Below are positions 1 through 5,682 of a stretch of 9,576 nt of DNA, in pieces. This stretch comes from Streptosporangiaceae bacterium (GTDB lineage Bacteria; Actinomycetota; Actinomycetes; Streptosporangiales; Streptosporangiaceae). The stretch covers positions 1-9,576 of the forward strand of contig JASHSO010000321.1 in NCBI GenBank assembly GCA_030038715.1. Reading direction: 5' to 3'. The translations under genes were made by a program, and so were the position numbers. Within the stretch, counting starts at the first letter, position 1; every line of letters begins with the position of its first letter. The notes beneath the pieces were generated by a model. It was given only the letters and a program-made list of their open reading frames with translations, was not told the origin of the DNA and searched no databases.

Positions 1-27
1 GAGTTCACGTCCTCGACCAGCAACTAG
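1..27 (+). CDS. C-terminal end of an unidentified protein (partial)
   Basis: The first 27 bases read in frame 1 as EFTSSTSN followed by TAG. All eight sense codons end in G or C, while the next frame has mostly A/T third positions, so this frame is probably the true end of a gene that starts left of the window. The fragment is too short to identify by sequence. It ends 35 bases before a truncated tRNA-Gly that looks like an attachment site. Integrase genes of actinomycete integrative elements often lie next to att, so an integrase C-terminus is a reasonable guess, but nothing in these eight residues proves it. Confidence 0.4.
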   Translation, partial: EFTSSTSN

Positions 28-62
28 GCCTGCCCAGGTCAGATGGGATCCGGTCTCCCGAA

Positions 63-106
63 CTTCCAAGCTGGTCACGAGGGTTCGATTCCCTTCTTCC
101 GCTCCA
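63..106 (+). tRNA. 3' half of tRNA-Gly(UCC), truncated; probable att site of an integrative element
   Basis: This stretch is the distal part of a tRNA. It has an anticodon loop CTTCCAA (63-69, anticodon TCC), the 3' anticodon stem GCTGG (70-74), a short variable region (75-78), and a T-arm GAGGG-TTCGATT-CCCTT (79-95). The 3' acceptor strand CTTCCGC follows (96-102), then discriminator T and CCA. An acceptor strand pairing with GCGGAAG, T at position 73 and a UCC anticodon all agree on glycine. The 5' half is missing: bases 58-62 (CCGAA) do not pair with GCTGG, and no GCGGAAG or D-arm occurs in the 62 bases upstream. The match begins at the anticodon loop, the usual crossover region for tRNA-targeting tyrosine integrases. 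I therefore read it as attR or attL; a decayed tRNA is the alternative. Confidence 0.75.
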
Positions 107-244
107 ATGCCTAACCCTAGGTCAGCGGCCCTATCGGCCCAGGGGCCGTGCAAGATCAGGAAGCCTGGAGCGTCGGCGTGTCCGTTGCGTGCCCGATGGC
201 GGACGCTCAGTCTGCCGTTTCGCGCCGCCTGCCCGTCCTCAGAC

Positions 245-264
245 CGCTCGCACTTCGGCGAGCG
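245..264 (-). terminator. Hairpin downstream of the phosphotransferase-like gene
   Basis: CGCTCGC (245-251) and GCGAGCG (258-264) form a perfect 7-bp stem with a 6-base loop. It lies about 100 bases past the stop of the minus-strand gene at 367, in the 260-base gap between that gene and the tRNA fragment. There is no clear U-tract, which is common for actinomycete terminators. A weaker stem, CGGCCC (126-131) with GGGCCG (143-148), lies closer to the tRNA end. I see no gene in 107-366. Confidence 0.35.
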
Positions 265-366
265 ATGCCGGAAGCAACCGCGACCGCCAGGCCGCTCGGG
301 CAGCACCGACCACACGAATACTGCGTTCGCGACCGAGACATCCGGTTACCTTGCCGCGTTGACGAC

Positions 367-1440
367 CTACCGGCGGAACGCGGCTCGGACTGCAGCAGCG
401 GTAGCGCTGAAGTACTCGGGTGGTTCAATGAAGCCCCACTCGTTGAATGTCGAGCTCTTGATAACGGCGCGCCGGTAGCCGAAACAGGCGAGATAGAGGG
501 TCCGGATATACATGACCGCCTCGAGCCGGTCGAGTTCGTCGCCGGTCGGCTCGACATACCGGCGGTAGGCATTGACGGCCGCATCGATCCGCTCCTGGTT
601 CGGCCGACGCGGGTTCCACGAACCCGTCCCCCAGATCAGGTAAGCGAAGTCGGCGAGGCGCGGCCCACGGCCGGACGCCTTCCAGTTGATCGCGACTGGC
701 GCCTGTTCGCTTAGGACGACGTGATCGGGAGCGTGGAGGAGGTTTCCGTGGAGCAAGCCCTCCGGGAGGCCGTGACCGTCGTCGGCCAAGCGCACCTTGT
801 CGCGGAGCCAGTCGAATCGCTCGCGCTGGGCGGCCGTGACCTTCATGTCGACGGCGTCGAGAAACGACAGGGCTGCCAGCAGGTCCTGACGCGGCGTGCC
901 CTCCCGGCTCGGGTCCTCGCCGCTCGCTCCGCCCGGGCGGCCGGCGGAATCGTCGTACGGCAGCGCGTGTAGCCGTCCGAGCAGCTCGCCCATCATGGCG
1001 AATTTCGCCGCGCCGTCGGGAAGCGGGACGCCCTCCACGAACCGCGTCACGAGGACCGCGCTGCCGTCGAAGTCAGACACCGCATCGTCGACCGCCAGGC
1101 GCTCCGCGGGATAGTCCTGCCGCTCCAGGAATCCGAGGATTGCGGCGTCGCCCTCAGCACCGGCGCGCGGTCGAGCAGGAGGGAACGCGCGAGCGACCCA
1201 CGGGGTCCCGTCACTGCGGTCGATGCGGAACACGTAGGTCTTGTGCACACTGAGCTTCGTCGCCCCGACCGGGTCAATGCCGTAGCGACCCCGGAGATGA
1301 GCAAGTAGCCGCTCAGGGACTGGCTCGTGGTGCATTCGCGCACCGAGACCCCCGAGATCCATCAGCGCTTCGGTGTAACGCTGCCCAGTCTCCTCGGCAT
1401 GGCGCCGGACTACCTTCTTGAAGCTGGCGTCCTTGGTCAT
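367..1440 (-). CDS. APH-fold phosphotransferase-like protein with degenerate catalytic residues
   Basis: The product is 357 aa and resembles the aminoglycoside phosphotransferase (APH/choline kinase-like) family. The N-terminus (about 1-35) is a short charged helical segment, with FKKVVRRHAEETG as its core. I recall this segment from several actinobacterial proteins, and it lies outside the kinase fold. The small lobe follows (about 60-140, with WVARAF and an LVTRFVEG hinge). The catalytic loop is HGNLLHAPD (231-239) and the metal-site motif is INWKASGRGPRLADFAYLIW (251-270). Active APH enzymes usually have HGD and IDW; here both Asp are Asn (N233, N252). Activity may therefore be lost or altered, and the substrate cannot be predicted. 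I chose the ATG at 1440 because GGGGAGG lies 7 bases upstream; the open frame extends 70 codons further but with unconvincing sequence. The gene stands alone, 302 bases downstream of the YjbR-family gene on the same strand. Confidence 0.8.
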   Translation of the reverse strand: MTKDASFKKVVRRHAEETGQRYTEALMDLGGLGARMHHEPVPERLLAHLRGRYGIDPVGATKLSVHKTYVFRIDRSDGTPWVARAFPPARPRAGAEGDAAILGFLERQDYPAERLAVDDAVSDFDGSAVLVTRFVEGVPLPDGAAKFAMMGELLGRLHALPYDDSAGRPGGASGEDPSREGTPRQDLLAALSFLDAVDMKVTAAQRERFDWLRDKVRLADDGHGLPEGLLHGNLLHAPDHVVLSEQAPVAINWKASGRGPRLADFAYLIWGTGSWNPRRPNQERIDAAVNAYRRYVEPTGDELDRLEAVMYIRTLYLACFGYRRAVIKSSTFNEWGFIEPPEYFSATAAAVRAAFRR

Positions 1441-1742
1441 GGACAAGCCTCCCCATGACACCCTCGTCCCCCAGCGACGCGGTGTTGGAAGATGGCCTGT
1501 GACATCGACGACCGAGAGGGCAAATCCCCTTCGCCGATGGAACCCCGGCCTGGGGCGGATGATCCACGGCTCGGCGACCGGTCGCCGCCGTGAGCAAAAC
1601 TCTTCCCGAGGCGCCCGGTCTGCGTCAAGCTCGCCCCCGCCAGATGACACTGCCGGAAGGGCACGGCACTAGGGTCCGGACGAGCAGGAGCGCCAAACCG
1701 CTGGCAGAACTGCTGCGCGGTGGCGCCTTTGCCGCGGCCGGG
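1441..1742. other. Intergenic region between the YjbR-family and phosphotransferase-like genes
   Basis: This gap of about 300 bases has no convincing gene on either strand; open frames crossing it show no recognisable protein. Its left end carries the ribosome binding site of the minus-strand phosphotransferase-like gene (GGGGAGG on the minus strand, about 1448-1454). Its right end carries a possible terminator for the YjbR-family gene. I could not identify a promoter with good -35 and -10 boxes. Confidence 0.6.
1690..1726 (-). terminator. Possible terminator of the YjbR-family gene
   Basis: An imperfect hairpin starts 17 bases beyond the stop of the minus-strand gene. GCGCC (1690-1694) pairs with GGCGC (1722-1726), and ACCGC (1697-1701) pairs with GCGGT (1717-1721), with a 2-base bulge. 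An inner GCAG/CTGC stem caps it. There is no U-tract on the minus-strand side. Confidence 0.35.
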
Positions 1743-2069
1743 TCACTCGGCGCGACGCTGCAGCTGCCACGCTGCTTCTAGGGCGTCCTCGATGGCTCCG
1801 GAGTCGCCTTTGGCCAGGTCAGCGACGATCATCATGTGCTTGCTGTAGCGGGCTGGCACGCTGAAGGTTTGGGGGAACTGGCGCAACACCGAGGCGCGGT
1901 AGTCAAAATCGGCGCGGATCACGACATGGACATCGTCAAGCTGGCGGGCGATCAGCCGGCCGTGGTACCGCCACTGGGCAAGCCCGTCAGCGGTGGTACG
2001 GCGCACGCCTGGCAGCGCCTCGGCCAGCCGGGCTACGTCGTCGACCTGCAGCACTCCGGCATCCCGCAT
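1743..2069 (-). CDS. MmcQ/YjbR-family protein
   Basis: The product is 108 aa and matches the MmcQ/YjbR (DUF419-like) family of small single-domain proteins with a CyaY-like fold. Family hallmarks are the opening helix (DVARLAEALPGV), the basic strand region QWRYHGRLIARQ, and the central IRADFDYRASVLRQFPQTF. The late helix KHMMIVADLAKGDSGAIEDALEAAW is also typical. The molecular role of the family is poorly defined; some members are linked to DNA binding or stress, and no catalytic residue can be named. The start at 2069 is the only in-frame ATG near the domain start, and it has only a weak Shine-Dalgarno match (GGTGG, about 17 bases away), so a short leader is possible. The gene is divergent from the VOC gene, with 70 bases between the starts. 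Confidence 0.8.
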   Translation of the reverse strand: MRDAGVLQVDDVARLAEALPGVRRTTADGLAQWRYHGRLIARQLDDVHVVIRADFDYRASVLRQFPQTFSVPARYSKHMMIVADLAKGDSGAIEDALEAAWQLQRRAE

Positions 2070-2139
2070 GTCGCTGTGTTCATGACCACCGGGATAATAC
2101 CGTCCCCGCTCCCTGCACCGCGCCTGTCATGCTGACGTC
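2070..2139. promoter_or_regulatory. Divergent promoter region between the YjbR-family and VOC genes
   Basis: This 70-base gap separates two divergent starts, so both promoters must lie here or inside the coding regions. Its one AT-rich patch, ATAATAC (2094-2100), reads TATTAT on the minus strand, a good -10 match placed to give a leader of roughly 17-20 bases for the YjbR-family gene. No convincing -35 is visible, and I see no clear plus-strand promoter or Shine-Dalgarno for the VOC gene. Confidence 0.35.
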
Positions 2140-2517
2140 ATGCTCGGACGCATGCACCATGTCGTGCTTGACTGTCCCGACCCGGCCGCCTTGGCGACGT
2201 TCTACTCCGGGTTGCTCGGGCAGCCAATCACCTACCAAAGCGACGACTGGGTGGTCGTTGCCGCCAACGACAGGTCGTCCGGCCTGGCCTTCCAGCTCGC
2301 CCGGGATCACCGCCCGCCCACCTGGCCCGACCCCGCCGTACCTCAGCAGTTCCACCTGGACGTCATGGTCGAGGACGTGGCCTCAGCCGAGCCCGGCGTC
2401 CTCGCCCTCGGGGCCCGAAAGCTCGACGGCGAAAACGTCTACGCTGACCCGGCCGGTCACCCGTTCTGTCTCATCCCACGGCCGGGTTGGGCTGCACCAA
2501 TCGGAGTGGACGGCTGA
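2140..2517 (+). CDS. VOC-superfamily (glyoxalase/bleomycin-resistance-like) protein
   Basis: The product is 125 aa, the usual size of a two-module vicinal-oxygen-chelate protein. The first module begins MHHVVLDCPDPAALATFYSGLLG (residues 5-27), the standard VOC strand-helix opening with a His where metal-binding members place a ligand. The second module begins QFHLDVMVEDV (70-80) and closes with DPAGHPFCLIP (103-113). This pattern is closest to the Glyoxalase_6-like actinobacterial group, whose substrates are mostly unknown. The sequence cannot tell whether it is an enzyme or a binding protein. The ATG at 2140 lacks a clear ribosome binding site; the ATG at 2152 (MHHVV) is an alternative start that would keep the whole domain. 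The gene converges on helR, with 45 bases between the two stop codons. Confidence 0.85.
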   Translation: MLGRMHHVVLDCPDPAALATFYSGLLGQPITYQSDDWVVVAANDRSSGLAFQLARDHRPPTWPDPAVPQQFHLDVMVEDVASAEPGVLALGARKLDGENVYADPAGHPFCLIPRPGWAAPIGVDG

Positions 2518-2560
2518 GCCGCCCGGCTGGCCGCAAGTCCCGGGTCATCGCGCTCAGCCG
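2511..2560. terminator. Bidirectional terminator hairpin between the VOC gene and helR
   Basis: CGGCTGAGC (2511-2519) and GCTCAGCCG (2552-2560) are perfect 9-bp inverted repeats around a 32-base loop, and the loop contains a further CCCGG/CCGGG pairing. The left arm contains the VOC stop codon (2515-2517), and the right arm ends two bases before the helR stop triplet. The position between convergent genes fits a shared terminator, although the loop is long and there is no U-tract. Confidence 0.5.
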
Positions 2561-2562
2561 AG

Positions 2563-4716
2563 TCAGGAACTCGTGAGGATGACGAGCTGCTGAGTCGCCC
2601 GCGTCATCGCGACGTAGCGGTCGACCGCTCCTTCCATGCCGGTCCCAAAGGACTCCGGGTCGACGAGCACAACCAGGTCGAACTCAAGCCCTTTGGACAG
2701 CTCCGGGCTCAGCGACATAACGCGGGAGACCGCCGCGAACGTCCGATCGCCGATGACGCATGCGGTCCCTTCAGCATGCTCGGTGAGCCAGTCCTCAAGG
2801 ATCGCGTCCCGCTCAGAAACGGAACCGTGCACGACCGGGACGCCGCTGCGCCGGATCGAGATCGGCACGTTGGCGTCCGGGAGCGCCGCCTTGATGACCG
2901 GCTCAGCCACGGCCATGACCTCTTCTGGTGTCCGGTAGTTGATGGCTAGGGAGGCGAGGGTGATCTGGTCGAGCCCGACCCGGTCAAGCCGTTCCTGCCA
3001 CGACTCGGTGAACCCGTGCCTGGCCTGCGCGCGGTCCCCGACGATGGTGAAGCTCCGGGACGGGCAACGGACCAGCAGCATCTGCCACTCGGCGTCGGTC
3101 AACTCCTGAGCCTCGTCGACGACAATGTGCGCGAAGGGGCCGGCTAGCAGGTCCGGGTCGGTGCTTGGGAGCGCGGCCTGGTCGACCAGGGCCTCCCGGA
3201 AGTCCGCGCCGCGCAGCATCGTCACTAGGCCGACGCCGTACTCGTCGTCAGCGGCCTCGATGAGGTTGTCCACGACCCGGGCCATCTGCTCCCGCTCGGC
3301 GGCGACTGCCGCGTCATGTCGGCGCTTACGTCGTGACGCGGCCGGGTCACCCAGTCGTTGCCGGGCTGCGTCTAGCACCGGCAGGTCGGACATGGTCCAG
3401 GCCTGCGCGTCTTGGCGCTGCAGTTGCTGCACCTCGCCAGGGCTGAGCCAGGGAGCGCACATCCGCAGGTAGGCGGGTACTGACCACAGGTCCCCGACGA
3501 GATCGGCCGCATCGAGCACCGGCCAGGCTCGGTAGAGCGCCGTGATCAGCTCGGTGTTCTGCACCAGCGACTTGCGGAACAGCTCAGCCGGAGTGTCGCC
3601 GTCGTGCTTGTCCATCAAGATCGCCACCAGCGCGTCGAAGATCTGATCACGCGCCTCGTTATGCGGCGTGCCCGGTTCTGGTGCCTCGAACGCCTCGGCC
3701 CAGTCCTCAGCGCTCAGCCAGATGTCAGACCAGTTCGTCTCGACCGTCATCCCCTCGGCGGGCGGGTTCTCGTAGAACCTGATAGCGGGTTCGACGGCCT
3801 TCACCAGGCACGCGGACGACTTAAGGCGTGCCACGTCCGGGTCGGTCTCGACTGCAGCGGCGGCTCCCTCGGGAACGAGGTCCGCCAGGGTGCAGGTCTG
3901 CACACTGTCCTCGCCAAGGCTCGGCAGCACGTCGGAGACGTAGGCCAGGTATGGCTGGTGCGGACCCACGAACAGCACCCCGCCCTGGCGATGACCGAGG
4001 CGAGGGTCGGAGTACAGGAGGTAGGCGGTGCGGTGCAGGGCGACGACGGTCTTCCCTGTACCGGGGCCGCCGTCCACGACGAGAGCTCCGCGGGATCCGG
4101 CTCGGATGATCGCGTCCTGGTCGGCCTGGATGGTGCCGAGCACATCTCGCATCCGGTCCGACCGGCTGCTGCCCAGGCTGGCGATGAAGGCGGACTGGTC
4201 ATCCAGCGCGGCGCGCCCTTCCAGACCGTCGGGGGTGAAGACCTCATCCCAGTAGTCGCTGATCAGGCCGCGGGTCCAGCGGTACCTGCGGCGGCTTGCG
4301 AGACCCATCGGGTTGGCGTGGGTGGCTCCGAAGAACGGCTCAGCCGCACGGGAACGCCAGTCGATGAGCAGCTGGCGGCCCGCGCTGTCCCTGAGGCCAA
4401 GCCGTCCGACGTAGACGGGCTCAGGGTCGTCTGCGCCGACGATGCGCCCGAGGCAGAGGTCCAAGCCAAAGCGACGAAGGGCCCGCAGGCGAGCGGTCAG
4501 CCGGTGGATCTCCAAGTCACGCTCTAGCGCCCGCTGCCCGCTGCCGCCCGGCGCCTGCCGCTCGGCCTCGAGGCGAGCGTCCAGGCCAGTGATCGACTGC
4601 CGGAGGCTCTCCGCGATGGCTGCGAAGTGCCGCTCGTCGTCGGCAATCAGCTTCGGGTCGGCTTTGGCGGCGAGCCGGTCGGGAAGGTCAAACGCGCTTG
4701 GGTTGGGTGGGTTCAT
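2563..4716 (-). CDS. helR: HelR, helicase-like RNA polymerase-recycling ATPase (rifamycin tolerance)
   Basis: The 717-aa product is an SF1 UvrD-like ATPase of the HelD/HelR class. These proteins bind RNA polymerase through the secondary and primary channels and release stalled or drug-bound enzyme; actinobacterial HelR protects RNA polymerase from rifamycins. The N-terminus (FDLPDRLAAKADPKLIADDE, then a coiled coil to about residue 85) matches HelR. Motifs in order are a Q motif near 195, Walker A GGPGTGKT (216-223), Walker B VDEAQE (533-538), GDRAQA (560-565), INYRTPEEV (592-600), SKGLEFDLVVLVD (674-686) and YVAMTRATQQ (701-710). All helicase motifs look intact. The middle insert (about 300-510) is where HelD-type proteins carry the primary-channel arm. 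I chose the ATG at 4716, with GGAG 8 bases upstream; a GTG at 4743 would add nine residues. A RAE-like repeat lies about 160 bases upstream. Confidence 0.92.
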   Translation of the reverse strand: MNPPNPSAFDLPDRLAAKADPKLIADDERHFAAIAESLRQSITGLDARLEAERQAPGGSGQRALERDLEIHRLTARLRALRRFGLDLCLGRIVGADDPEPVYVGRLGLRDSAGRQLLIDWRSRAAEPFFGATHANPMGLASRRRYRWTRGLISDYWDEVFTPDGLEGRAALDDQSAFIASLGSSRSDRMRDVLGTIQADQDAIIRAGSRGALVVDGGPGTGKTVVALHRTAYLLYSDPRLGHRQGGVLFVGPHQPYLAYVSDVLPSLGEDSVQTCTLADLVPEGAAAAVETDPDVARLKSSACLVKAVEPAIRFYENPPAEGMTVETNWSDIWLSAEDWAEAFEAPEPGTPHNEARDQIFDALVAILMDKHDGDTPAELFRKSLVQNTELITALYRAWPVLDAADLVGDLWSVPAYLRMCAPWLSPGEVQQLQRQDAQAWTMSDLPVLDAARQRLGDPAASRRKRRHDAAVAAEREQMARVVDNLIEAADDEYGVGLVTMLRGADFREALVDQAALPSTDPDLLAGPFAHIVVDEAQELTDAEWQMLLVRCPSRSFTIVGDRAQARHGFTESWQERLDRVGLDQITLASLAINYRTPEEVMAVAEPVIKAALPDANVPISIRRSGVPVVHGSVSERDAILEDWLTEHAEGTACVIGDRTFAAVSRVMSLSPELSKGLEFDLVVLVDPESFGTGMEGAVDRYVAMTRATQQLVILTSS

Positions 4717-4872
4717 GTCAGGAGCTCCGATCCGAGACCGCACTCGACGGCCTAGCAGGAGGCGTCTGGACTGGCAGTCCGTTAACTGGCGTCACGGCTG
4801 CACAAGCGCGTGCAGTCGGCGACCCGTGTCCGCGGCTTCCGGCCCAGCCCAGCGATTCTGCGTCACGACCCC
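4717..4872 (-). promoter_or_regulatory. helR upstream leader with hairpins
   Basis: This non-coding stretch separates the RAE-like repeat from the helR start. It contains a stem at 4796-4817 (8 pairs including one G-T, core CTGCAC/GTGCAG, 6-base loop). A smaller stem, GGACT-ggc-AGTCC, lies at 4768-4780. The ribosome binding site sits in GGAGCTCC (4721-4728), itself a palindrome. CAGAAT on the minus strand (4855-4860) could be a -10 box, with TTGCGG inside the repeat as -35, but the spacing of 19 is long. The promoter is therefore not settled. Confidence 0.4.
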
Positions 4873-4889
4873 GGTCTTGCCGCAAGCCC
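4873..4889. promoter_or_regulatory. Rifamycin-associated element (RAE)-like inverted repeat
   Basis: The core CTTGC (4876-4880), one central base, and GCAAG (4882-4886) form a perfect dyad, flanked by GG (4873-4874) and CC (4888-4889). Read toward helR, the minus strand is GGGGGCTTGCGGCAAGACC. From memory, the RAE reported upstream of rifamycin-resistance genes in actinomycetes (such as rph and helR) is a dyad of about 19 bp beginning GGGGCTTGC and containing GCAAG. The match is close, with one arm's outer flank imperfect (A where C is expected). Its position about 160 bp upstream of helR supports the assignment. Confidence 0.8.
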
Positions 4890-4905
4890 CCTGGTGCGCT
4901 ATAGG
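4877..4905 (+). promoter_or_regulatory. Candidate rightward promoter overlapping the RAE-like repeat
   Basis: TTGCCG (4877-4882), a 17-base spacer and TATAGG (4900-4905) form a fair sigma-70-type promoter pointing away from helR. Its -35 box lies inside the RAE-like dyad. No plus-strand gene follows: the first start after it (ATG 4912) is followed by only GAG, GGG and a stop, and the transcript would run antisense into the CDF pseudogene. Confidence 0.3.
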
Positions 4906-5007
4906 TTGAAAATGGAGGGGTAACGAGGCCGCTACGCTCAGACGAGTCCGTGCGCTCGCAGGAAGAATCGGCTCCGTTCCGCCAACCAGAGCGTCTTGGT
5001 AGGCCCA

Positions 5008-5427
5008 CTATCGGGCGAAGATTTCGCGAATCTCCCGGGCGGCGTAGTAGACCAAGACGTAGCCAGCGGTTGGTCGGCCCACCACCAACCTGCCGCCGCG
5101 TTCAGGATGAGGCCAAGCAAGACGGCCAAGGCGAGAATGCCGTCGATGGCGGTGACCCGCCGCGGCGCTGGCGTTCTTCGCCACCTCCGGACAGATCCCA
5201 GATCACGACGGTCGACGCGCCGACCTCGATGAGCGAGTCCAGGCCGAAGCCGGCCAAGGCACAGAACGGGCCCTGATGGCGGCGATAGCCAGCACGACGA
5301 TGCCGGCAACGTTCCAGGCCAAGGTCAGGCATTCCAGAATGAACCCGCGCCGGACAAGCGCCGCACGACGGGAAACGTCGGTCGCCAGCACGGCAGTAGC
5401 TTTCCAGTTCGCGGCGAGCCGGTACAT
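5008..5427 (-). pseudogene. Decayed cation-diffusion-facilitator (CDF) transporter gene
   Basis: Three reading frames together spell pieces of one actinobacterial CDF-type cation transporter. The first frame gives MYRLAANWK to RRGFILECLTLAWNVAGIVV, then IRARSV. After a 1-base loss near 5260 the second frame gives ALAGFGLDSLIEVGAS and VVIWDLSGGGEERQRR. Near 5160-5165 it jumps to a third frame with VTAIDGILALAVLLGLIL and GWWWADQPLA. From family knowledge, some 60-80 residues are missing at this jump. A last shift near 5061-5068, consistent with loss of one CTGG unit, restores GYVLVYYAAREIREIFAR and the stop at 5008-5010. The ATG at 5427 has AGAAGG 8 bases upstream, so the original start seems preserved; a GTG at 5481 is an alternative. 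Intact homologues have about 5-6 membrane helices. Several independent lesions make sequencing error unlikely. Confidence 0.85.
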
Positions 5428-5441
5428 GCCTGGAACCTTCT

Positions 5442-5451
5442 GTTCGCGAAC
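5442..5451. promoter_or_regulatory. Palindrome upstream of the CDF pseudogene
   Basis: GTTCGCGAAC is a perfect 10-bp palindrome, 15 bases upstream of the pseudogene ATG. It could be a leftover operator, but its length and GC content do not rule out chance, and no regulator gene is nearby. Confidence 0.2.
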
Positions 5452-5668
5452 TATTCCGGCCGAGGACACACCGCGTGCCACGCTGTCTAATACCCGGTCT
5501 GCCTAGCCCCTGCCCCGACCACCACGCGAACTGCCTGACCCAGTTGACCTGACCGTGCGCTGCCGTCAGCGAGAGTGCACGCTATGACTTTGGCCAGGGT
5601 TACCCGGTCGCACGGACGGGCGGCGGTACTGGCTCGGCTCCAGGCGACTTCGGAACGCCGCCGACTCG

Positions 5669-5682
5669 GTAACCTGAAGATC
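5669..5682 (+). promoter_or_regulatory. proS: Possible -10 box of a leaderless proS transcript
   Basis: TAACCT (5670-5675) lies seven bases before the proS ATG at 5683, a spacing that fits a leaderless actinomycete transcript. The only Shine-Dalgarno-like bases are a weak GAAG four bases from the ATG. No clear -35 is present. I see no T-box-like or other riboswitch structure in the roughly 250 bases upstream. Confidence 0.25.

Noticed and set aside
63..106. 3' end of a tmRNA
   Set aside because: The acceptor strand CTTCCGC followed by T, and the TCC anticodon loop, fit tRNA-Gly. A tmRNA would have a different acceptor end and no anticodon arm.
148..714. 188-codon plus-strand frame across the tRNA-side gap and the phosphotransferase-like gene end
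   Set aside because: Half of it is antisense to the phosphotransferase-like coding region, and it shows no domain or ribosome binding site.
1441..1650. N-terminal extension of the phosphotransferase-like protein to 427 residues
   Set aside because: The ATG at 1440 has a strong ribosome binding site, and the 70 upstream codons are Arg/Pro-rich with no family resemblance.
3604..4527. 307-codon open frame on the plus strand inside helR
   Set aside because: It is wholly antisense to a gene with every helicase motif intact. Long antisense frames are expected in high-GC DNA, and its translation matches no family.
5452..5682. T-box riboswitch controlling proS
   Set aside because: No conserved T-box sequence, specifier stem or terminator/antiterminator pair is visible upstream of the gene.
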